Source: Deltaproteobacteria bacterium tcs-42
GTDB taxonomy: Bacteria; Desulfobacterota; Desulfuromonadia; Desulfuromonadales; Geopsychrobacteraceae
Length of the DNA stretch: 35,894 bases
Direction: 5' to 3'
Assembly: GCA_002049545.1 (NCBI GenBank)
Contig: LLYT01000019.1
Location: 1 to 35,894 of the forward strand
The notes beneath the pieces were generated by a model, which did not search any database, was not told the DNA's origin, and was given only the letters and a program-made list of their open reading frames with translations. The position numbers and the translations under genes were made by a program. Shown here in pieces: positions 16,129 to 24,700 of the stretch (the stretch's first letter is position 1; each line of letters begins with the position of its first letter).

Positions 16129-16818
16129 CTACACCAACCACATCAACAGAAAGGACATACCAAAAGAGGCACAAAACAGAGTAATCGCCCTGCTGACATT
16201 AATCGTCCCCAGAATAACGGCAATTCCAACCAGCGGAAGAGCCAGTTGAATCCAGGCAGAGGAATGACTGAGTGATTGTTGCAGAAGGGGCCAAAGAAAC
16301 GGGACAATCGACAAACCACCAAGGACAATAATCGCGTAAGTCCCGACCGACGCTAGAGAAAAACTTGTCAGCCCGCGCAAATGCTGAAATTCAGCCCCCA
16401 GCAAAGAACCTCGATCGAGGGCCGAATCAACCTGCTTTATCAGCCGGACATTGTACTGCCTGGCAATATGATCAAAGTATTGCCCCACCTTGCCCAGGGG
16501 AATTGCAATTAATAGACAAAGAAGCAACAATTCCATCCCTGAAGCATTGAGTGTCTCACCCAGAACAATCGCCAGGACACTACTTGCAATGGCCACCTGG
16601 GTGTCGTCAGGTGGGACTGCTGCTCCAACCGGTAAACGTGCCAGCCACAGCAATTCAACCATCACCCCGATCTGTAAGCCGACCAGGGGTTCACCAAGTG
16701 CAAGAGCCGTCAAAGGAGCTGCCACAATTGGCCTTGAAATCATAATCTGTAAAATCGCGACACGATCTAACCCACAGATCAGGGAGATCAGAGCCCCAAA
16801 AGCCAGACTGACGGTCAT
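16129..16818 (-). CDS. PTS mannose/fructose/sorbose family IIC component
   Basis: EIIC is the other membrane subunit of the mannose-class permease. The 229-residue, very hydrophobic protein shows the family signature GEPLVGLQIGVMVELLWLARLPVGAAVPPDD near 42-73 and several helices after it. It is somewhat shorter than enteric ManY. It starts with an ATGA overlap (16815-16818) with the EIIB stop and is followed two bases later by EIID. EIIA, EIIB, EIIC and EIID are all present in order, so transport, and not only regulation, is possible. No sugar-metabolism gene in the window names a substrate. Confidence 0.88.
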   Translation of the reverse strand: MTVSLAFGALISLICGLDRVAILQIMISRPIVAAPLTALALGEPLVGLQIGVMVELLWLARLPVGAAVPPDDTQVAIASSVLAIVLGETLNASGMELLLLCLLIAIPLGKVGQYFDHIARQYNVRLIKQVDSALDRGSLLGAEFQHLRGLTSFSLASVGTYAIIVLGGLSIVPFLWPLLQQSLSHSSAWIQLALPLVGIAVILGTINVSRAITLFCASFGMSFLLMWLV

Positions 16819-17312
16819 GACATCCCCCCCTTCAAAGCAGGGATCAATCTACGCCAGGGTTGTTCCCCATCAGCAGGAATGCAACGAGAGGTAATCTTGA
16901 TTCCTGCCCGATCAAGGATCTCCAGATCGTCCACATCGGCAGGATTCAAGAACAAAGTACAACTGAGCCTGGCCTTGCCTCGATCTGCATGGAGATTACC
17001 AAGATTCAACTGGTCGTATTTTAAGCCGTCACGATATGCACGCACCGCATCGGACGTTGTACCGAATAACAAGAGCACCCTGCAGCAACTGAGTTGCGAC
17101 GATTTCAACAAATCAACAGACTCTGCAACCGTACCAATTTCAACTCGCACCCGGCTGGGAACCGAAGCCTGCATCATCATTTTTTTCAAACGATTCCCGG
17201 CGATAATATCGTTGGCGACAACAATACAATCGGCACCAACAAAGGGAACCCAGGCCTCCAAAACCTGGCCATGAATTAAACGATTATCAATACGGGTCAG
17301 AACAAGGCTCAT
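16815..17312 (-). CDS. PTS mannose/fructose/sorbose family IIB component
   Basis: EIIB accepts phosphate from EIIA on a His and transfers it to the incoming sugar. The 165-residue protein begins SLVLTRIDNRLIHGQVLEAW, with H14 the expected phosphorylated residue in the RIDxRLIHGQV motif. The rest fits the family in length, including the VANDIIAGNRLKKMMMQ segment. The ATG at 17312 is favoured over a TTG one codon upstream because TGGAGA sits at correct distance from the ATG. A 20-base gap separates it from EIIA, and its end overlaps EIIC by four bases. Confidence 0.92.
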   Translation of the reverse strand: MSLVLTRIDNRLIHGQVLEAWVPFVGADCIVVANDIIAGNRLKKMMMQASVPSRVRVEIGTVAESVDLLKSSQLSCCRVLLLFGTTSDAVRAYRDGLKYDQLNLGNLHADRGKARLSCTLFLNPADVDDLEILDRAGIKITSRCIPADGEQPWRRLIPALKGGMS

Positions 17313-17332
17313 CAATTCTCCAATGCGTCGGT

Positions 17333-17740
17333 TTAAACCCGACGTAGCAGTTCAGAGGGGCGCATAATTGCATTTTGGCCGTAATCTTCAAGCAGTGCTG
17401 TCAGACCGTCAAGGTCTTGATTGACGCGAGCACCAACCGCCTTGATCAACATCGGCAAATTAACCCCGGTAAGAACTTCAACCACCCCCTCGTGGAGAAA
17501 TTCGGCACTGATATTGGTCGGTGTCCCCCCGAATAGATCAGTTAAGATGATTGTTCCATCACCATCTTTTCCAACCAGGCTCACCGCTTTCTCCAATTCC
17601 TCTTTGGCAACATCAACCGGCATATCACGATCGATACTGACTGCAGCAACGGCCTTAAGTGGGCCAAGTATCAGCTCCGTTGCATGCAATAGCTCATTTG
17701 CCAATCCAACATGGCTCACAACCACAACACCGATCATCAT
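17333..17740 (-). CDS. PTS mannose/fructose family IIA component
   Basis: EIIA receives phosphate from HPr. The 135-residue protein has the fold start IGVVVVSHVGLANELL, with the active His at position 10 (or 9 from the second ATG), and the TDLFGGTPTNISA signature. It begins directly after the rapZ stop. Two ATG codons are adjacent, and the spacing from AAGGGG favours the second (17737). EIIA, EIIB, EIIC and EIID are four separate genes here, without the EIIAB fusion of E. coli ManX. Confidence 0.92.
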   Translation of the reverse strand: MMIGVVVVSHVGLANELLHATELILGPLKAVAAVSIDRDMPVDVAKEELEKAVSLVGKDGDGTIILTDLFGGTPTNISAEFLHEGVVEVLTGVNLPMLIKAVGARVNQDLDGLTALLEDYGQNAIMRPSELLRRV

Positions 17741-18601
17741 TTACCCCTTGTCAATATCACGGTGGTTAACTCGGAGAACAACATCGGCTTCAGGAAAACT
17801 GCTATAAAGATCTTCAACAATCGAAACACTTCGGTGTCTGCCTCCCGTACAACCGATTGCAACCGTCAAATAACTTTTCCCCTCAGCACGATAATGGGGC
17901 AGCAAAAAACCGAGCAAATGATCGAGGTGATAGCGAAAGTCACGGCAAGCCTGCTGCGAAAGAACATATTCCCGCAAGGTGGAATCCAGACCCGTCAGCG
18001 GCCGTAATTCATCGATATAATGGGGATTGGGTAGAAACCGCACATCGAAAACCAGATCAGCAGCAGGAGGCAAACCGTAGCGATAGCCAAACGATTCTAG
18101 ATTCACAATCAGCAAAGATTCGTGTTCTTCTCCCAGGAAATCAAGCATCAGGTCACGCAGATGGCGGGAATTCAGGTTACTGGTGTCGACGATCTTTGTC
18201 GCTGAATCCCGCAGCATGTGCAGTTGACGGCGCTCCTTTTCTATTCCATCCAGAACGGTTTCGGAAACTGCCAGAGGGTGTGAACGGCGTGTTTCCGAGT
18301 AGCGGCGCTGCAATACAGTATCTACCGCTTCAAAAAACAGGATATCCAACGTGTACCCATCCTGCCTTAGTTGCTCAAAAACCTTCTCGTAATCGGTCAA
18401 GAAACCACGGTTACGAACGTCTATAACAACTGCAACGTCAGCGTTCGGGGTCAATCCTTCACCAGCACGCCGCATAAAATCGGGGAGCATGACCAGTGGT
18501 AAATTATCCACAACAAAAAAGCCCTGATCCTCAAGAACTCTGGCCGCAGTACTTTTCCCGGACCCCGACAAACCGGTCATGATCAGGATGCGTCGATTCA
18601 T
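17741..18601 (-). CDS. rapZ: RNase adapter protein / nucleotide-binding protein RapZ
   Basis: RapZ (YvcJ/YhbJ family) is a P-loop protein. In E. coli it senses glucosamine-6-phosphate and guides RNase E to the GlmZ RNA; whether that applies here is unknown. The 286-residue protein has Walker A GLSGSGKST at 10-18, VVIDVRNR in the Walker B region, and the conserved C-terminal block GCTGGRHRSVSIVEDL. It starts by an ATGA overlap with hprK and ends directly at EIIA. Association with ptsN, hprK and PTS genes is common in proteobacteria and supports a regulatory role in the phosphorelay. Confidence 0.95.
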   Translation of the reverse strand: MNRRILIMTGLSGSGKSTAARVLEDQGFFVVDNLPLVMLPDFMRRAGEGLTPNADVAVVIDVRNRGFLTDYEKVFEQLRQDGYTLDILFFEAVDTVLQRRYSETRRSHPLAVSETVLDGIEKERRQLHMLRDSATKIVDTSNLNSRHLRDLMLDFLGEEHESLLIVNLESFGYRYGLPPAADLVFDVRFLPNPHYIDELRPLTGLDSTLREYVLSQQACRDFRYHLDHLLGFLLPHYRAEGKSYLTVAIGCTGGRHRSVSIVEDLYSSFPEADVVLRVNHRDIDKG

Positions 18602-19572
18602 TCCAGATCATCCCCGATAATAGTGTGAGAATGGAGATGCGCTGCCGCAGCCATCCGTTTTTCCAGAAGGTCCTGGAACTCAAGAGCACTATGATAACCC
18701 ATTTCTTTCAATAGTTGATTGCGTGCCGCGACTTCAACAATGGTACTGATATTCCGCCCCGGAGCGACAGGAATCCGGACAAAGGGCAAATCAACGCCGT
18801 GAATATTAAAGAATTTCTCTTCCAGTCCGAGTCGATCGTACTCCTTGTCATCTTCCCACTTCACCAACTCAACGACGAGGTCAATCTTTTTACGCTCCCG
18901 GATTGCGGCGACACCAAAAAGATGTTTAATGTTGAGAATACCCAAACCACGGATTTCCATATGGTAGTGGAGCAGATCCATCCCTTCGCCAAAGACAACC
19001 GAAGGAAGTTTAAAACGCACCTTGATGATGTCATCGGCAACCAGTCGATAACCACGCAGAATGAGCTCAAGGGCACATTCGCTCTTGCCAACCCCACTTT
19101 TGCCCTGGAGCAAAACACCGATACCAAGAACATCCATCAATACGCCATGAAGTGTTGATGTTGGCAACAGGCGTTCTTCGAGAAAACGGGTCAGCAGTGC
19201 GATAAAGTTAGAACTGAGATGTTTGGTTCGCAGCAGTGGAATATTTCCTGCTTCAGCTTGTTGCAGAAAATAATCCGGAGTTTCCTGATCTTTAGTAACG
19301 ATCAGACAAGAAAGGTTTGTGCGACACAGTGCTCGCAAGGTTTCGACCGCTTTTTCTCGAGACAAGGTTTCCAGAAAACTCAGTTCAGTGGAACCAATGA
19401 TTTGCACTCGATCCGGATGCAAACTGTCTGTGTAGCCTGCCAACGCCAATCCGGGTTTCTGAATTCTTGGAACTGAAACGACATTGGACAGCCCACCTGA
19501 ACCGGACAACAGTTCGAGATCGAGGCCTGCTTCTTCTTCGTCAAGAATTTCCTGGATAGTGAGTTTTGGCAT
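18598..19572 (-). CDS. hprK: HPr kinase/phosphorylase
   Basis: HprK phosphorylates HPr at Ser46 with ATP or pyrophosphate and removes that phosphate, thereby gating the PTS. The 324-residue protein has a regulatory N-domain (1-130), H142 in STLHGVL, the P-loop GKSGVGKS at 157-164, and the family signature EIRGLGILNIKHLFG around 206-220. The last is needed for phosphorylase activity. Its target Ser is present in the ptsH of this operon. The start ATG at 19572 has no strong Shine-Dalgarno and is 45 bases after the ptsN stop codon. The stop overlaps rapZ. Confidence 0.96.
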   Translation of the reverse strand: MPKLTIQEILDEEEAGLDLELLSGSGGLSNVVSVPRIQKPGLALAGYTDSLHPDRVQIIGSTELSFLETLSREKAVETLRALCRTNLSCLIVTKDQETPDYFLQQAEAGNIPLLRTKHLSSNFIALLTRFLEERLLPTSTLHGVLMDVLGIGVLLQGKSGVGKSECALELILRGYRLVADDIIKVRFKLPSVVFGEGMDLLHYHMEIRGLGILNIKHLFGVAAIRERKKIDLVVELVKWEDDKEYDRLGLEEKFFNIHGVDLPFVRIPVAPGRNISTIVEVAARNQLLKEMGYHSALEFQDLLEKRMAAAAHLHSHTIIGDDLE

Positions 19573-19623
19573 AATTTCAATAAACCGATTTTCGGTAGAA
19601 TAACAAAAAGAGGTTCTCTGAGA

Positions 19624-20085
19624 TCAGCTCTGTCCCTCTTCATCGAGAATAATCTGGTAAATTGCCTCATGATCTGGAGCATCCAGCAGTTTTTTTCTGA
19701 CAGAAGCATCCTTTAACAGCTTGGAAACCCTCGCCAGAGTTTTCAAATGGACACCGACAGACTCCTCGGGTGCAATCAGCAGGAAAAACAGATAAGCCGG
19801 CTGCCCATCCATCGATTCAAAATCAACTCCGGAATGACTACGCCCAAAGACCAGTTTCAGTTCAGGAATTCCTGCCAATTTACCGTGAGGGATCGCTACG
19901 CCATCCCCGATTCCGGTACTACCCAGCTTTTCCCGTTCCTGTAAAACCGCAATGACATCATCCCGGTTTAAAGAAGGCTCACAGGAGATCAGTGAATCGG
20001 TTAATTCTGCAAGGGCCTTAGGTTTATCTTTTGCCTGCAAATCGGCAACAATAGCCTGAGAATCCAGTAGTTCAGATATTTTCAT
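19624..20085 (-). CDS. ptsN: PTS IIA-like nitrogen regulatory protein (EIIA-Ntr)
   Basis: EIIA-Ntr is a phosphorylated regulatory protein with no transport partner, affecting nitrogen, potassium or envelope control in various proteobacteria. The 153-residue protein carries the fructose-type EIIA fold, with the active His at 67 in GVAIPHGK and the REKLGSTGIGDG segment before it. I take ATG 20085 as the start; a GTG two codons upstream (20091) is possible, and neither has a good ribosome binding site. It follows a strong terminator by about 20 bases, so its expression probably requires read-through. It is the first gene of the PTS operon. Confidence 0.93.
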   Translation of the reverse strand: MKISELLDSQAIVADLQAKDKPKALAELTDSLISCEPSLNRDDVIAVLQEREKLGSTGIGDGVAIPHGKLAGIPELKLVFGRSHSGVDFESMDGQPAYLFFLLIAPEESVGVHLKTLARVSKLLKDASVRKKLLDAPDHEAIYQIILDEEGQS

Positions 20086-20111
20086 AGTCACAATCTTATC
20101 TTGTCAGCAAT

Positions 20112-20152
20112 AAAAAAATACGGGTCTTTTTCACACGATGAAAAAGACCCGT
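20112..20152 (-). terminator. Strong intrinsic terminator after hpf, before ptsN
   Basis: Read leftward, ACGGGTCTTTTTC (20152-20140) pairs exactly with GAAAAAGACCCGT (20132-20120) around a 7-base loop and is followed by ATTTTTTTA. This is a classic rho-independent terminator on the minus strand, 12 bases past the hpf stop. Confidence 0.85.
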
Positions 20153-20163
20153 CTCACCAATAT

Positions 20164-20712
20164 TTAACTCCCCTGAGGGACGATCAAACCATAATTTCCA
20201 TCTTTGCGCCGATAAACAACATTCATCTCTTCAGAATTATCATCGGTAAAAGCAAGAAAATCTTTACCCAGAAGATCCATCTGCATGACCGCCTCTTCCA
20301 CCGACATCGGCTTGACAAAAAATGAGTGAGTGCGGATAATTTCAGGGCCTCCATCCTCCTCATCAACACTTGCGGCAGCAAAAACGGTTTTCTCCAAGCG
20401 CCGCTGAATCCCACTATCCACCTTGTGTTGCTTTAATTTATCTTTATAACGCTTCAACTGCCGTTCAATTTTATCAACCATCAAATCGATAGCGGCATAC
20501 ATATCTTCTTTACTTTCAGTACTCTTCATGGTCAACCCTTTAGCGACCATGGTAACCTCGGCTCGATGGTTTATTTTCTTCTGCACTGATAATACCACCT
20601 GGGCATCGATGGGCTCATCGATGTACTTTTTCACCCGGGCCAATTTATCTTCCACATAGCTGCGAATGGCATCACTGCTTTCCATGTGGCGGAAGGTAAC
20701 GGCAATTTGCAT
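20164..20712 (-). CDS. hpf: Ribosome hibernation promoting factor, long form
   Basis: Long HPF binds the decoding centre and dimerises 70S ribosomes into inactive 100S particles. The 182-residue protein has the N-terminal S30AE domain (MQIAVTFRHMESSDAIRSYVEDKLARVKKY onward, to about 100). A basic, variable linker and the C-terminal dimerisation domain (about 125-182, EIIRTHSFFVKPMSVEEAVMQMDLLGKDFLAFTDDNS) follow. The ATG at 20712 has a near-perfect AAGGAGG eight bases upstream, which settles the start against a longer open frame from 20805. It follows rpoN with a 116-base gap containing a perfect TATAAT, so it may have its own promoter. A terminator follows. Confidence 0.96.
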   Translation of the reverse strand: MQIAVTFRHMESSDAIRSYVEDKLARVKKYIDEPIDAQVVLSVQKKINHRAEVTMVAKGLTMKSTESKEDMYAAIDLMVDKIERQLKRYKDKLKQHKVDSGIQRRLEKTVFAAASVDEEDGGPEIIRTHSFFVKPMSVEEAVMQMDLLGKDFLAFTDDNSEEMNVVYRRKDGNYGLIVPQGS

Positions 20713-20764
20713 AGGGCAACCTCCTTGCTTCAACAGGCTCCGGTATGGAGTCTGGATTGGTTCA

Positions 20765-20793
20765 ATTATAACGCAAAATCGGCCATGAAGCAT
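20765..20793 (-). promoter_or_regulatory. Possible promoter for hpf
   Basis: Read leftward, a perfect TATAAT (20770-20765) lies about 53 bases before the hpf ATG. The matching upstream hexamer at 17-base spacing, ATGCTT (20793-20788), is poor, so an activator or alternative recognition would be needed. Confidence 0.4.
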
Positions 20794-20828
20794 CTCATTC
20801 CTCACGGCTGAAAGAAAATGTTAAACTC

Positions 20829-22283
20829 TCAAAAGAGTCTTTTGCGCTCCGTCGATGATCCAAGACCGAGCATTTCCCGATATTTGGTTACGGTACGACG
20901 AGCAATATGAATATCCAGCTCAGCCAGAAGACCAACGATCTTCTGATCTGAATAAGGTTTTTTGGGATTTTCTTCAGCGATAATTTCTTTGATACGTCTT
21001 TTCACACTTTCCGAAGCAACGGCATCTCCATCAGTCGTATTAATTGCACTATTAAAAAAATATTTCAATTCAAACAACCCTTGCGGGGTCTGTACATATT
21101 TATTGGTTGTCACCCGGCTGACCGTCGATTCGTGCATCTCAATATCGTCAGCAACATCGCGAAGAACCAAAGGTTTCAGATGTTCTATGCCATGGTCGAA
21201 AAAATCGCGCTGAAACTTGACAATGCTGGTTGTCACTTTATAGATAGTGCGCTGACGCTGATGAATACTTTTAATCAACCAGACGGCACTGCGCATTTTA
21301 TCCTGAATGTACTCCCCGGCTTTTTTATCAACCGCTTTCGAATCGGTTAACGCATTTCGGTAAAAAGAATTGATTCGCAAATTCGGCAGACCATCGTCGT
21401 TCTGAGTCACCACATATTCGTCACCGACCTTATGGACATAAATATCGGGAGAAATATAGTGAACATCTTCTTCGTTATAGACCCTTCCGGGCCTTGGATC
21501 CAAGCCGGAGATCAGTTTGGCTGCATTCAACACATCGTCAAGGGAAACCTTGAGCGCCTTGGCGATAACAGAGTATTTGCGCCCTTCCAGCTCATCAATA
21601 AAATCACGTAAAATCGTTGCCGCCAGAGAATCGGACAACGCGATTCGCTCCAGTTGGAGCAGCAGGCATTCCTGAAGATTTCGACCAGCGACACCGGCTG
21701 GATCAAACTGCTGTACCCGCTTGAGGGTGGCCTCAAACAACTCCAGATCCTGTCCCGAAGTTTGTGCCATCTCTTCCAGACTGGCATACAGATAGCCCAC
21801 ATCATCGAGATTACCGATAATTTCGGCCGCCACTTGCCGTTCTGCATCGGAAAACAGCGAAAGACCCAGTTGCCACATCAAATGGTCATTCAGACTTTCA
21901 TGCCGGGTCAGCAAACTCTCATAAGATGGTCGATCTTCATGATCCTCATAACTGTTGCGTGTATCGCTACTATTCAGGTTGTAACCTTCAAGATAAGTCT
22001 GCCAGTCGATATCGTTCATCCCCTCCGACTCGGCTTTAACTTCCTGCTCAGGAGCGGCCTCAGCTGGGGTGACCGACTCCCCTTCCAGATTGGCTACCCC
22101 TTCATCATGCTCCTCTTTTGTCTCGACACCCTCTTCCAGTAACGGGTTTTCAGCTAATTCTTCAGTCACAACGTCAACCAGTTCCAGCCGCGACAGTTGC
22201 AGTAATTTGATGGCCTGCTGCAACTGAGGGGTCATCACCAGTTGTTGACTGAGTTTAGCTTGTAATCGTAGATCAAGAGCCAT
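20829..22283 (-). CDS. rpoN: RNA polymerase sigma-54 factor
   Basis: Sigma-54 directs polymerase to -24/-12 promoters that need AAA+ activators. From ATG 22283 the protein has 484 residues. Region I is Gln/Leu-rich (QAKLSQQLVMTPQLQQAIKLLQLSRLELVDVV). The acidic region II follows (GVETKEEHDEGVANLEGE to SEGMNDIDW), then the core-binding domain, a helix-turn-helix region, and the RpoN box ARRTVTKYRE near the C-terminus. That box is one residue off the common ARRTVAKYRE. An ATG four codons upstream (22295) is also possible; a longer frame from a TTG at 22352 is not supported. It follows lptB, the usual proteobacterial order. No convincing -24/-12 site was seen in this window. Confidence 0.96.
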   Translation of the reverse strand: MALDLRLQAKLSQQLVMTPQLQQAIKLLQLSRLELVDVVTEELAENPLLEEGVETKEEHDEGVANLEGESVTPAEAAPEQEVKAESEGMNDIDWQTYLEGYNLNSSDTRNSYEDHEDRPSYESLLTRHESLNDHLMWQLGLSLFSDAERQVAAEIIGNLDDVGYLYASLEEMAQTSGQDLELFEATLKRVQQFDPAGVAGRNLQECLLLQLERIALSDSLAATILRDFIDELEGRKYSVIAKALKVSLDDVLNAAKLISGLDPRPGRVYNEEDVHYISPDIYVHKVGDEYVVTQNDDGLPNLRINSFYRNALTDSKAVDKKAGEYIQDKMRSAVWLIKSIHQRQRTIYKVTTSIVKFQRDFFDHGIEHLKPLVLRDVADDIEMHESTVSRVTTNKYVQTPQGLFELKYFFNSAINTTDGDAVASESVKRRIKEIIAEENPKKPYSDQKIVGLLAELDIHIARRTVTKYREMLGLGSSTERKRLF

Positions 22284-22371
22284 AGTGTTATTCATTCCAA
22301 GGGCAGGCACCGCCTGCCGGAGTTTTCCGGTTGTGAACAATCGAGCGACCAACCGTCACCATTGTCCGTCA

Positions 22372-23097
22372 TTAAAGTCTGAACTTGTCTCCCAGATAAA
22401 TTTCCCGAGCGACAGAACTGGCAGCAATTTCTTCAGGGGTACCAAATTCAAGCAACGCCCCCTGATTCAGTATATACGCTCGATCGCACACACCAAGCGT
22501 TTCACGAACATTGTGATCAGAAATCAGGATACCAATCCCCCGTCCTTTGAGCTGGGAAATAATATTCTGAATATCGATCACAGCAATCGGATCAATCCCG
22601 GCAAAGGGTTCATCCAACAACAGAAACGCAGGTTCAAGGACCAGTGACCTGGCAATTTCAACCCGCCGTCGTTCTCCCCCGGAAAGGGCATAGCCCTTCG
22701 AATCGCGAATGTGGGCAATATTCAAATCGTCCAGTAACTCTTCCAATCGATGCTGCTGATCCCCCCTGGTGAGCTTCAGCGTTTCTATAATCGCCAACAG
22801 ATTTTCCGCGACGGTCAACTTACGAAAAACCGATGCTTCTTGCGGCAGATAAGAGATTCCGGAACGGGCGCGCCGATACATGGGTAACTCGGTGATATTC
22901 TGATCATCGAGAAAAACTTTTCCCTGATCGGGCTTTGCCAGCCCAACCACCATATAAAAGCTGGTGGTTTTACCTGCACCATTTGGACCCAAAAGGCCAA
23001 TCACCTGACCGGAGTGAACCTCCAGGTCGACTCCAGAAACAACTTCGCGCCCCGCATAAGACTTATGCAAACCGGTTGCTTTAAGAACTCTGCTCAC
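22372..23097 (-). CDS. lptB: LPS export ABC transporter ATP-binding protein
   Basis: LptB powers extraction of lipopolysaccharide from the inner membrane with LptF and LptG, which are not in this window. The 241-residue ATPase has Walker [10 protein letters not shown] at 37-45, a Q-loop ([14 protein letters not shown]), signature [15 protein letters not shown] from 138, Walker [13 protein letters not shown] from 158 with catalytic E163, and H-loop [10 protein letters not shown]. It starts with a GTG that overlaps the lptA stop (GTGA), with AGGAAAAG seven bases upstream. rpoN follows. Confidence 0.96.
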   Translation of the reverse strand: MSRVLKATGLHKSYAGREVVSGVDLEVHSGQVIGLLGPNGAGKTTSFYMVVGLAKPDQGKVFLDDQNITELPMYRRARSGISYLPQEASVFRKLTVAENLLAIIETLKLTRGDQQHRLEELLDDLNIAHIRDSKGYALSGGERRRVEIARSLVLEPAFLLLDEPFAGIDPIAVIDIQNIISQLKGRGIGILISDHNVRETLGVCDRAYILNQGALLEFGTPEEIAASSVAREIYLGDKFRL

Positions 23098-23594
23098 TGC
23101 TTTTCCTGTTTCTGTTCAGGAATAATGACCGCCCTGACCCGGCCATTTTCAGAGCTTTCAACCAGACTTCGGTTTTCTTTCAGATAAAGGGTAATTTCAT
23201 CCCCCGAAATATTATTCTTGCCCTGCGTAACCTCAGCATTTCCACTGAGAACCAACTTCTCTTCCAACTGGTAGAAAACCGCTTTTTCCGCTGTAGCAAT
23301 TCGGTCAAGCTGGATAACTCGCACCCCACCAAGCGCTTCGAGTCGCTCGACTTGATCTTGATCCGGTTGCAGAAAGACAATCAGCTTTTCCGCATAAAGT
23401 GTCATCTCCCCCTGCCTGGCAATGACATCCCCGATAAAAATCGATTGCCGCTGTTGTTGCAACACTTCCAGCTGTTGTGCCGTAATTTCAACGGGTTGAT
23501 TTCTGTCCAGCTCAGGCTTTGTGTCATCCGCAAAGACAACTGGCACACACCAGCAGAGCAGACCAGGCAATAACAAAAAAAACCATCGACGCAT
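23094..23594 (-). CDS. lptA: LPS transport periplasmic protein LptA
   Basis: LptA forms the periplasmic bridge that carries LPS from LptC to the outer membrane. The 166-residue protein starts with a signal peptide (1-22, ending VVFA before DDTKPE), followed by an OstA-like beta-jellyroll with [39 protein letters not shown], typical of the family. The C-terminus is charged (EQKQEKQ). Three bases separate it from lptC, and its stop overlaps the lptB GTG. Confidence 0.92.
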   Translation of the reverse strand: MRRWFFLLLPGLLCWCVPVVFADDTKPELDRNQPVEITAQQLEVLQQQRQSIFIGDVIARQGEMTLYAEKLIVFLQPDQDQVERLEALGGVRVIQLDRIATAEKAVFYQLEEKLVLSGNAEVTQGKNNISGDEITLYLKENRSLVESSENGRVRAVIIPEQKQEKQ

Positions 23595-23597
23595 AAT

Positions 23598-24167
23598 CTA
23601 TTTTTTCTCCCTGCCCGCCGGATGCAACAGCATCCAGACATTCTCTTTCACCAGCATACGACCTTGATCGATATCAACCTGCAACCCGGTTCCCGTCAAC
23701 TCCAGTTGGGGAGAGAAAAACCGAAAGGAATCGGCGGTACGCAACTGACGAAGCGGATCATCGTAATGCAACCGCTCGGTAAAGAGCTGCTCCCCACGCT
23801 CGGTATTCAAGACAACATTTCCCCAGAGATCAATCTGACGCGTATCTTGGGCTAACTGTCCCTGGTCGGCACGCAGATTGATATCACCAAACTGCCCGGT
23901 GCCGTAAAACAACAATTTGACCGCTTCAAGTTCTGCCAAGCTGCTATCACGTTGATATTCTGCCTGATCAGCGTCGAGAGTCCAACTTTGTTGACCATCC
24001 TCATTCTGGGTGTAATGGAGATCCTCCAGAGCAAGATCAATATCATCGGGCAACATATTGAGGACTTCTTCCGGACCCTGCTGCTGCAGATGCCGATAAA
24101 TAACTGTCGTCAACACAACCACAGAAACCAGAATCAGAAGAGCCAGCAAGTGCCGTAAATTTAACAT
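23598..24167 (-). CDS. lptC: LPS export system protein LptC
   Basis: LptC is the bitopic inner-membrane protein that hands LPS to LptA. This 189-residue protein has one N-terminal helix (about 5-25) and a periplasmic jellyroll with DLHYTQNEDGQQSWTLDADQAEYQ and a later LWGNVVLNTERGEQLFTERLHYDD segment, both LptC-like. Sequence conservation of LptC is low, so the call also leans on its place between kdsC and lptA. The ATG at 24167 shares one base with the kdsC stop (TGATG). Confidence 0.9.
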   Translation of the reverse strand: MLNLRHLLALLILVSVVVLTTVIYRHLQQQGPEEVLNMLPDDIDLALEDLHYTQNEDGQQSWTLDADQAEYQRDSSLAELEAVKLLFYGTGQFGDINLRADQGQLAQDTRQIDLWGNVVLNTERGEQLFTERLHYDDPLRQLRTADSFRFFSPQLELTGTGLQVDIDQGRMLVKENVWMLLHPAGREKK

Positions 24168-24700
24168 CAGCCCCGTACAGAATCAGAGTCAAAGTATCTC
24201 TTTGTCAGTTCATCCCACTGCCCCGAAGCCTGCAGCAGCAGATCACAAATTTCCCGGACCGCACCGCGACCACCGGAGTGAGATGCGACAAAGTCAACCA
24301 AAGGAGCAACATCAGGGACAGCATCAGCAACAGTTGCGCTGAACCCGACCCGACGCAAAATCGGCAGATCGACCACATCATCACCAACGTAAGCGACCTG
24401 CTCATCGGTCAATCCCTGCTCGGAAAGGATTTCCAGATACGGTTCCAGTTTACGCAAAGCTCCCTGGTAGAGGATGTCAATCCCCAGTTCTTTAGCACGT
24501 CGACTGACAATTTCAGATGAACGTCCGGTGATAATACCAACCTTGATCCCGGCACGCTGGAGCATCTTCAACCCATGGCCATCTTTCACATCAAAAGCTT
24601 TCAGTTCATTGCCCCGATTGTCATAGATAATCCGACCATCGGTCAGAACCCCGTCAACATCAAGTAACAGCAGTTTGATGTTAGCCAGTCGATCCTGCAT
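24167..24700 (-). CDS. kdsC: 3-deoxy-D-manno-octulosonate 8-phosphate phosphatase
   Basis: KdsC removes phosphate from Kdo-8-phosphate to give Kdo. The 177-residue HAD-family protein has the nucleophile motif D14-V-D16-GVLTDG, then IITGRSS, a Lys in ALRKLEPYLEIL, and GDDVVDLPILRRVG. It lacks a large cap domain, as expected for tetrameric KdsC. The ATG at 24700 shares a base with the kdsD stop (TGATG); the TTG just upstream is less likely. It stands between kdsD and lptC in a run of Kdo and LPS genes. Confidence 0.95.
   Translation of the reverse strand: MQDRLANIKLLLLDVDGVLTDGRIIYDNRGNELKAFDVKDGHGLKMLQRAGIKVGIITGRSSEIVSRRAKELGIDILYQGALRKLEPYLEILSEQGLTDEQVAYVGDDVVDLPILRRVGFSATVADAVPDVAPLVDFVASHSGGRGAVREICDLLLQASGQWDELTKRYFDSDSVRG

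Noticed and set aside
20713-20805. Extended N-terminus of HPF from 20805
   Set aside because: AAGGAGG directly before ATG 20712 and the family start MQIAVTFR settle the shorter form.
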